Of a stretch of 9,991 nt of DNA, positions 4,914-9,991 are shown one piece after another. The stretch is from Robiginitomaculum sp. (GTDB taxonomy: Bacteria > Pseudomonadota > Alphaproteobacteria > Caulobacterales > Maricaulaceae), in contig JALSHM010000429.1 of NCBI GenBank assembly GCA_026982235.1, positions 1 through 9,991 on the forward strand, given 5' to 3'. The notes below the pieces were generated by a model that did no database searches, was not told the origin of the DNA, and saw only the letters and a program-made list of their open reading frames with translations. How positions within the stretch are numbered: position 1 is the first letter of the stretch; the number at the start of each line of letters is the position of its first letter. Made by a program: the position numbers and the translations under genes.

Positions 4914-7676
4914 TGGGAATGCCTCTGGCATTTGAGACGCTTGCTCTGGCGGTCGGGCTGTGGTGTTATCTCCGTCGGGCACGGGAGCCGTTTGCCCAAG
5001 TATGTTGGCTATATCGGCTGTAATTTTCGAAATTTCTTGGCTCACATCTTCACGCGGCTCTTCTTCTTGCGGAATAATAGGTCTGTTTGGAAGAGAGAAA
5101 ATCACCGTCGTGCCTTTGCCAACGAGGCTCTCTATTTGAAATTTTCCACCGTGTAATTCTACCAAAGACTTTGATAGCGCCAAGCCAAGCCCTGTCCCTT
5201 CGGCTTGTTTGGTCGTTTCATCGTGCACTTGCTCGAATGGCTTGGCGAGTTTTTCGATATTTTCTGGGGATATGCCAATGCCTGTGTCGGACACTTTGAC
5301 AACCACGCCGGAAATTTTCTGGATGAGCTCAACACTAACAGTGCCGCCTTCGGGGGTGAATTTTACGGCGTTCGTCAATAAATTAAGCAAGACTTGTTTA
5401 ACTGATCTGGGATCGGCTTCAATTTCCTTAACTTCATCAACCTCAACATCGAGCTGTAGATTAGCATCATCGGCGCGTCCTCTAATCATTCTGACTACTT
5501 GCGCCACCAATTCATGGAGGTACATAACCTCGGTATTCAAAGTCATTTTACCTGCCTCGATTTTTGACATATCCAGAATGTCATTGATCAATGATAGAAG
5601 GTGCTGGCCAGAAAATAATATGTCATTGACATATTCTTTGTAACGCGGGTCGCCAAGTGGGCCAAACATTTCTTTTTGCATGATGTCGGAAAACCCATTG
5701 ATCGCGTTAAGGGGTGTGCGCAATTCGTGGCTCATACTGGCAAGAAAATCGCTTTTTGATTGTGAGGCTTCTTCGGCGCGAATTTTCTCGCTTTCATAAC
5801 GCTCGGCTAATTCAACAATACTTTTTTGCGATTTGCGTAATACATCAACGGTATTATTGAGGGCTATTTCGTTTGCTTTGAGGTCAGCTTCTCTGAGGCG
5901 TAATTCTGTAATATCGGTGCCAACACTCACATGACCGCCCTCGATAGTCTGGGTTTCGATATAGCGTATCCAGCGCCCATTTTTGAGCAGGTATTCAACC
6001 CAGCGACCGTCGGCGTTTTCATAATGAAAGCGGTCTTCAATGGCCGCATTCGCCAGATATTCAACACTGGCATGTTCCATACCTACGTGCAGGCTTCCAC
6101 TGGCAAGGCCGAAAAATTCTTCAAACCGATTGTTCCAGATAACTAACCTATTATAAGCATCCCAGACTACAAAGGAATCCGTCATAGAACTTAGTGCATT
6201 GTGCAGGCGAGCTTCGGTAGCTTTTAGGCGAATTTGAGCCGCGCGTTGTTCGGTAATATCAAGAGCCACGCCAACTATGACCTGTTTCCTTTCGTGGCCA
6301 GACCGTGTGGAAGAACGCCCCCGGCATTGTAAAACTAAGGGGAGATGTGCGACGCGAATATCAAAATCAAATTCGCCGTGCAAATGGGCGCGCCTTGCAA
6401 ATGCTAAAAACCTTTCCCGGTCATCTGGGTGAAATAGTCTTAGAAATTTCGCCAACGGCATTGTTTGTTCTTGACGTAATAAACCGAGTAATCCCGCCAA
6501 GGATGCACTGACAAAGGCGACGTTATCTGCTAAATCAACCTCCCACACCCCCCCCCGGTCGCCCTCGATTGCTGCTTGGTATCGTTGTTGAGAAATTTCG
6601 GTAGTTTGTTGTACGCCCTGCACAATACGCAGTTGTTTTTTTAAAGAATTTAACAAGGCCCAAATCAGAGCGCAGGTGCCGAGGAAAAGAAGAAGAAATA
6701 ACAGTAAATTGTTTTGTAATACAGATGTACCAATACGCGGTTTGGATTGAAATAAAAATAAATTTGAATTAGAATTTGGAATTTCTACGGCAGCCAATAA
6801 GTGCTTTCTACCATTTACTATGATTGACTCCGTGGTTTTTATACCTGGCTGGGTCAATTTGGAAAATTGAGCTTCGCTTAAATGAAAAACCTCACGCGCT
6901 CCTAATTTGCCCAAAGTGCTATTTGCGGCAATAACGCGCCCAGACGCAGCGACTACAATTGTTTTATCCGTCGTTTGCTTGCTACCGTCTACAAGAGCGT
7001 TTTCAGCGAGAGCGGTGACGACAAAATATCTTCCCGTTTTCTTTATTATGAGCGGGATGACCAGCCCATTGGGTTGGATAATAGAGTTAAGTTTGATAGT
7101 CTCAGTCTCGATGTTTTGTATTGGAATGCTAGATAGTATCGTGGGTCGTCGTGGATAGCTGGCAATAATTTCACCTTTGGCATTGAGTATTGCAGTTTCT
7201 GCAACCACGGGCGAACGGGCGATAAGGCGTGCAGATTGGGCTGGTGTTTGTCCTTCAGACAATCCATTGTTAATCCAAATAACGGCGTTTTGGATCTCAG
7301 TAGAAATATTTTCCGTTATAGCTTGCGAAAATGTAAGATGTTCAGCCTGAGCAATTTGCTGAGTGGTTCTATAATCAACGATTAGTTTTGATGCGACAAG
7401 CAAAACGTAAAAAAACAAAAATGCTAGCGCCAGCATACGCATACCATCTGCGGATTTTTTATCGATCGCTAGTGCTTCGTCAAGTGTTGTAAATTTTACA
7501 CGAGATTTTAGTGACGGCTTATGGGGTTTTTCTGTGGGAGGTGCTTGGTATTGACCTTGCTTTGGTGTCCTTGATAAAGGCGCACCCTGTATAGGCGCGT
7601 TAGAACGCGGCGGCGGTGGTTGGCGATATGGGGTTGGACCCTTTTGCACAATATTCCCTTTACACTCATGACGCAT
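4839..7676 (-). CDS. pleC: PleC-like cell-polarity sensor histidine kinase with two PAS domains
   Basis: This is a 945-residue inner-membrane kinase of the PleC/DivJ/PdhS family; in Caulobacter, PleC sets the phosphorylation of DivK and PleD at a cell pole. Layout from the ATG: proline-rich cytoplasmic N-terminus (about 14-53, with PPPP), membrane helix about 79-99, large periplasmic PDC-like sensor (about 100-320), second helix about 323-343, PAS about 365-480, PAS about 490-592, coiled coil to about 636. HisKA then has H650 in SHELRTPLNAINGFS, followed by GPLGDPRY and INDILDMSKIEAGK. The ATPase has N769, D797 in DTGIGI and GTGLGL at 827-832. An 80-residue low-complexity acidic and proline-rich tail ends the protein; there is no receiver domain. 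A TTG at 7727 would add 17 residues but lacks a Shine-Dalgarno; the ATG at 7676 has AGGAAA upstream. Two membrane helices and a periplasmic domain favour PleC over DivJ or cytoplasmic PdhS. Confidence 0.85.
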   Translation of the reverse strand: MRHECKGNIVQKGPTPYRQPPPPRSNAPIQGAPLSRTPKQGQYQAPPTEKPHKPSLKSRVKFTTLDEALAIDKKSADGMRMLALAFLFFYVLLVASKLIVDYRTTQQIAQAEHLTFSQAITENISTEIQNAVIWINNGLSEGQTPAQSARLIARSPVVAETAILNAKGEIIASYPRRPTILSSIPIQNIETETIKLNSIIQPNGLVIPLIIKKTGRYFVVTALAENALVDGSKQTTDKTIVVAASGRVIAANSTLGKLGAREVFHLSEAQFSKLTQPGIKTTESIIVNGRKHLLAAVEIPNSNSNLFLFQSKPRIGTSVLQNNLLLFLLLFLGTCALIWALLNSLKKQLRIVQGVQQTTEISQQRYQAAIEGDRGGVWEVDLADNVAFVSASLAGLLGLLRQEQTMPLAKFLRLFHPDDRERFLAFARRAHLHGEFDFDIRVAHLPLVLQCRGRSSTRSGHERKQVIVGVALDITEQRAAQIRLKATEARLHNALSSMTDSFVVWDAYNRLVIWNNRFEEFFGLASGSLHVGMEHASVEYLANAAIEDRFHYENADGRWVEYLLKNGRWIRYIETQTIEGGHVSVGTDITELRLREADLKANEIALNNTVDVLRKSQKSIVELAERYESEKIRAEEASQSKSDFLASMSHELRTPLNAINGFSDIMQKEMFGPLGDPRYKEYVNDILFSGQHLLSLINDILDMSKIEAGKMTLNTEVMYLHELVAQVVRMIRGRADDANLQLDVEVDEVKEIEADPRSVKQVLLNLLTNAVKFTPEGGTVSVELIQKISGVVVKVSDTGIGISPENIEKLAKPFEQVHDETTKQAEGTGLGLALSKSLVELHGGKFQIESLVGKGTTVIFSLPNRPIIPQEEEPREDVSQEISKITADIANILGQTAPVPDGDNTTARPPEQASQMPEAFPEANPEHSQGLSGNIHSVGKPAAYG
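6548..6556. repeat. Nine-base homopolymer (G9 on the pleC coding strand)
   Basis: Nine consecutive C on the + strand read as G9 in pleC, coding for R374, G375, G376 and the first base of V377 at the start of the first PAS domain (DRGGVWEV). It is the longest homopolymer I noticed in the window. Insertion or loss of one G meets an in-frame stop within about ten codons (GGT-TGA for G10, ATT-TAG for G8). Confidence 0.95.
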
Positions 7677-7757
7677 GAGCGAATCATTTCCTAGTTTGCC
7701 GCCAGAATAGTCGGGGTTTATTAACAAAGTCGACTAAATTGCAATAATATGGCTCTA
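7677..7757 (-). promoter_or_regulatory. pleC 5' leader with candidate RBS and a GANTC site
   Basis: These 81 bases separate the EAL gene stop from the chosen pleC start. AGGAAA at 7687-7692 (read on -) lies 10 bases from the ATG and is the probable, rather distant, ribosome binding site. A GAATC at 7681-7685 matches GANTC, the site of the CcrM methyltransferase of Alphaproteobacteria; one such pentamer is easily chance. AT-rich palindromes ATTGCAAT (7738-7745) and AGTCGACT (7728-7735) lie further upstream. I see no convincing -35/-10 pair at proper spacing and no TTAA-N7-TTAA CtrA box. Transcription may come from upstream genes or an unrecognised promoter here. Confidence 0.35.
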
Positions 7758-8483
7758 TCACATCAGTTTTTCTGGTTCTGGGGGGCCAAAAATGAAGCCT
7801 TGCAAGGCATCAAAGCCCATATCTAGGGCAAAATCACGTAATGGCTCGGATTCTATGCCTTCGGCGATAAAGCGGACGCCTAAGTCTTTGCGTAAGCTCA
7901 GAAGGGCTTTCAATATGGATTTTTCTCGTTTATCCCTAGCGGCACAAGCGATAAATTCGCCGTCTATTTTTAACCAGTCGGCAGGGAAAGCCCGCAAATA
8001 TCGGATGGATGCTGCGCCTGCACCCACATCGTCTAGGCATAATTTATGACCCCGATCTTTGAGAATATTGATGAGATGGAGAGCGGGACTTAAATCTTTT
8101 AAATGCCAAGTTTCGGTCAGTTCAAACAGGAGTTTGCCGGCGGGGGCTTGCAACGCGGATAAAGACGTGAGCAAACTACGCTCAAACGCCGGGTCTGAAA
8201 AAGAGGCGGCAGAGAGATTGACGGCGATAGCAGGCCTGTGCGGGTGCTTGTTAAGGGTGCGCACAGCTTGTCCCAGCATGGATAAATCTAGGTCTGAAAT
8301 AGCCCCACTGATTTCGGCGGGGCGCAGTATACGTTCCAGCCCTGCCTCACTGTCAAACCGCACAAGCCATTCGTGGTGGCGTACGGAAAAATCTTTGGCG
8401 CAGACAACGGCTTGGCGCATAATCGTGTGGCGCTCAGCGGAGATATGGGCACGAAAGCCGTGTTCTGTTTGTAAATCGGACAT
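7758..8483 (-). CDS. Stand-alone EAL-domain cyclic di-GMP phosphodiesterase, probably active
   Basis: This 241-residue cytoplasmic protein is almost only an EAL domain, which hydrolyses cyclic di-GMP to pGpG. The signature is divergent: EWLVR at 38-42 for EALLR, and DDVGAGAAS at 151-159 for DDFGTGYSS. The metal and catalytic residues of the family are nevertheless present at family spacing: E38, N89, E121 and E124 (ELTET), D151, D152, K172 (LKIDGEF), E208 (AEGIES) and Q228 (QGFIFGPP). The E38-N89 interval is about 7 residues shorter than in typical EAL proteins, so one surface loop is trimmed. No sensor, GGDEF or membrane segment is fused. The ATG at 8483 is the first available after an in-frame stop and has no good Shine-Dalgarno; ATG at codon 22 is a less likely alternative. 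It lies 49 bases after pepN and upstream of pleC on the same strand, so co-transcription is possible. Activity is inferred from residues only. Confidence 0.88.
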   Translation of the reverse strand: MSDLQTEHGFRAHISAERHTIMRQAVVCAKDFSVRHHEWLVRFDSEAGLERILRPAEISGAISDLDLSMLGQAVRTLNKHPHRPAIAVNLSAASFSDPAFERSLLTSLSALQAPAGKLLFELTETWHLKDLSPALHLINILKDRGHKLCLDDVGAGAASIRYLRAFPADWLKIDGEFIACAARDKREKSILKALLSLRKDLGVRFIAEGIESEPLRDFALDMGFDALQGFIFGPPEPEKLM

Positions 8484-8508
8484 AGGGCGTCATAGCCTAA
8501 ACCACTAA

Positions 8509-8536
8509 ATAATTTCCTAAATATTGGGAGAATTAT
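8509..8536 (-). terminator. Weak AT-rich hairpin at the pepN stop
   Basis: ATAATTTCC at 8509-8517 can pair with GGAGAATTAT at 8527-8536, apart from one bulged G, around a 9-base loop. The hairpin includes the pepN TAA and is followed on the - strand by TTAGTGG rather than a T run. It is at most a weak terminator or a 3'-end stabiliser, so read-through into the EAL gene is expected. Confidence 0.2.
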
Positions 8537-9991
8537 CCGAGTGTTTTTGTCGCGATTTCTATGACATTTGCTGATGGCTTTGCTGCTAAAATGCGCACTA
8601 ATTGTTGTTTGATCAAAACTTGGCGCGGTCTGTCCAGCTTGCGCCAAATTTCAAATACGCCCAATAGGCGCGCCGCGACTTGTGGATTGACCTTATCCAT
8701 AGCCAGTATATTGTCCGCAATAAATTGGTATCCGTCACCGTCACAGCGGTGAAATTGTTCCGGATTACCTGTAGCTAGCCCACCGATAAGAGAGCGGACA
8801 CGATTAGGGTTCGCACCTTGGTAAGCGGGGTGTTTTGTCAGGGCTTTGACGCGTGGCAATTTTTGCAAAGCACATACGGCAAACCATTTATCTATCACCA
8901 ACGGATTGTCCTGCCATTTCTCATAAAATGCGTCCAAGGCCTGTTCTGCCCGCAGTCCGCCCAAGCGGGTGAGTGTGAGCAATGCGGCAAATTCCTCGGT
9001 CATATTTGTAGCGTTTTCAAACTGGTTAAGTGCTAAAATGGGTGCCCGTCTTCCAGGAATTTCTGCCAAAAGCGACAAGCAGGTATTGCGCAGTGCCCGC
9101 CGCCCGGCACTGTCTGCATCCGGTGTGAATTTCTGTGGCTCGGACATTTGTCCGTAGAGAGTTTGGAGCGCATCTGCATGATGATCTGCAATAGCACGGC
9201 GCAGGAGTTTAATGGCTTGGCGCACGGCCAGCGGGTCGGTGCCGTTTTTGGCTGTGCTGGACAATATTTGCAAAATAGCCCCATCACTTGGCAGGCCTAG
9301 TACGAGCACCTTAAAGCCCGGCTCAATCATATCGTCGTTAATAACGCGCCCGATGGCGTCCACATAGCCGCGTATGGCCGTGGTGTTCGTGGGCGCTTTC
9401 CCGCTTTCAATCGCACGGGTTAAGTTGGCAAGAATATCCCGTGCTAAGGCTTGTCCAGCCTCCCAACGATTGAACAAATCCGCATCGGCATTCATCAGCA
9501 AAAGCGTGTCGTTTAAGCTATGGTCTATGGTGATATTTACAGGCGCACTAAAGTCGCGAAACGCGGAGAGTGTCGGTTTTGTAGGGATATTGGTGAACTG
9601 AATTGTCGTGGTTTCCTCGGTCAAAATCTCCAAGCGTTCGGCGATATTTTCGCCGTTTTGGTTCAATAATCCGAGCTTTACGGGCATCATCAAGGGCTGT
9701 TTATTCGCTTGTCCAGGCGTGGGTTTTGTGGATTGGCTTAGGGTGACGGTAAAAGTTTTGTCCCTATCTTCATAGGCGGTAGTGATATGAACATTAGGTG
9801 TACCTGCTTGTTGGTACCAGCGCATGAATTGGGACAAATTTTTGCCGTTGGCCTGCTCGAAACAAGCCAAAAATTGCTCGATAGTGGCGGCGGTGCCGTC
9901 GAGGCTTTCAAAATACAAATCGCTGCCTTTACGAAAATCTTTTGACCCGACAATTAGCTTTAGCATCCGGATCAGCTCTGCGCCTTTTTCG
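8533..9991 (-). CDS. pepN: Aminopeptidase N, M1 family, C-terminal part (start lies beyond the window)
   Basis: The reading frame is open to the window edge, giving the last 485 residues of a protein normally near 870. PepN is a cytoplasmic zinc exopeptidase that removes N-terminal amino acids from peptides. The visible part begins EKGAELIRM, the segment that in E. coli PepN directly follows the catalytic Tyr; the last window base is a C on this strand and fits a Tyr codon just outside. Next come KGSDLYFE, DGTAAT, MRWYQQAGTP and KQPLMMPVKLGL, all typical of the E. coli-type enzyme, then the beta-sandwich and the long helical C-terminal domain. The GxMEN and HExxH zinc motifs are upstream of the window and not seen. 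It ends with TAA at 8533, 49 bases before the EAL gene on the same strand. No frameshift or stop is seen. Confidence 0.95.
   Translation of the reverse strand, partial: EKGAELIRMLKLIVGSKDFRKGSDLYFESLDGTAATIEQFLACFEQANGKNLSQFMRWYQQAGTPNVHITTAYEDRDKTFTVTLSQSTKPTPGQANKQPLMMPVKLGLLNQNGENIAERLEILTEETTTIQFTNIPTKPTLSAFRDFSAPVNITIDHSLNDTLLLMNADADLFNRWEAGQALARDILANLTRAIESGKAPTNTTAIRGYVDAIGRVINDDMIEPGFKVLVLGLPSDGAILQILSSTAKNGTDPLAVRQAIKLLRRAIADHHADALQTLYGQMSEPQKFTPDADSAGRRALRNTCLSLLAEIPGRRAPILALNQFENATNMTEEFAALLTLTRLGGLRAEQALDAFYEKWQDNPLVIDKWFAVCALQKLPRVKALTKHPAYQGANPNRVRSLIGGLATGNPEQFHRCDGDGYQFIADNILAMDKVNPQVAARLLGVFEIWRKLDRPRQVLIKQQLVRILAAKPSANVIEIATKTLG

Noticed and set aside
5180..5212. Inverted repeat CCAAGCCAAGCC ... 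GGCTTGTTTGG in pleC
   Set aside because: Imperfect, inside the conserved G2 box of the ATPase domain, where protein constraint explains the bases.
6637..6652. TTAA ... TTAA pair that resembles a CtrA box
   Set aside because: The spacing is 5, not 7, and it is inside the pleC coding region far from a start codon.
8059..8508. A 149-codon open frame on the + strand opposite the EAL gene
   Set aside because: It is antisense to a gene with clear family motifs, its product resembles no family I know, and it has no ribosome binding site.
9141..9154. CGGAC-ATTT-GTCCG stem-loop in pepN
   Set aside because: Five-base stem without a T run, in coding sequence; no support for function.
9639..9659. CGGCGA-TATTT-TCGCCG followed by TTTT on the + strand, shaped like a terminator
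   Set aside because: It lies inside pepN, in the orientation opposite to the gene, and codes for ordinary pepN residues (GENIAE). With no + strand gene nearby it is probably chance.

Overview
The window looks like a core chromosomal region of an alphaproteobacterium with moderate GC, judged by eye at about half. The main evidence is a PleC-type histidine kinase with the SHELRTPLNAINGFS box and the GPLGDPRY...ILFSGQHLLSLINDILDMSKIEAGK segment. That segment is characteristic of the PleC/DivJ/PdhS cell-polarity kinases, which I know only from Alphaproteobacteria. I cannot name a genus. No phage, transposon, CRISPR or RNA gene is visible, and no gene-free stretch exceeds about 80 bases.

Left half (1-4823, + strand) is a tightly packed cluster. 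It holds the end of an OmpR-family response regulator, its partner membrane histidine kinase, glnE (bifunctional glutamine synthetase adenylyltransferase/adenylyl-removing enzyme) and a small SseB-family protein. Kinase and glnE overlap by 4 bases (ATGA), and glnE and sseB-like overlap by 8 bases, so translational coupling is likely. Two consecutive RNA-fold candidates lie about 140 bases before the glnE stop.

Right half (4839-9991, - strand) reads pepN (C-terminal part only, running off the window), then a stand-alone EAL-domain c-di-GMP phosphodiesterase, then the PleC-like kinase. Gaps are 49 and 81 bases. PleC in Caulobacter controls the PleD diguanylate cyclase through DivK, so a phosphodiesterase directly upstream of pleC is a plausible functional link, inferred from position only.

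The two clusters converge at 4824-4838 with only 15 bases between stop codons and no visible intrinsic terminator. An 18-base inverted repeat (17/18 identical) straddles this junction, giving both convergent proteins the same C-terminal octapeptide pattern EANPEH(G/S)Q. A second unusual feature is a run of nine G inside the pleC coding strand. A slip of one base either way would end translation within a few codons, before the kinase domain. These two, plus the tandem stem-loops in glnE, are the best targets for follow-up. I see no clear new multi-gene system; the genes are of known families.
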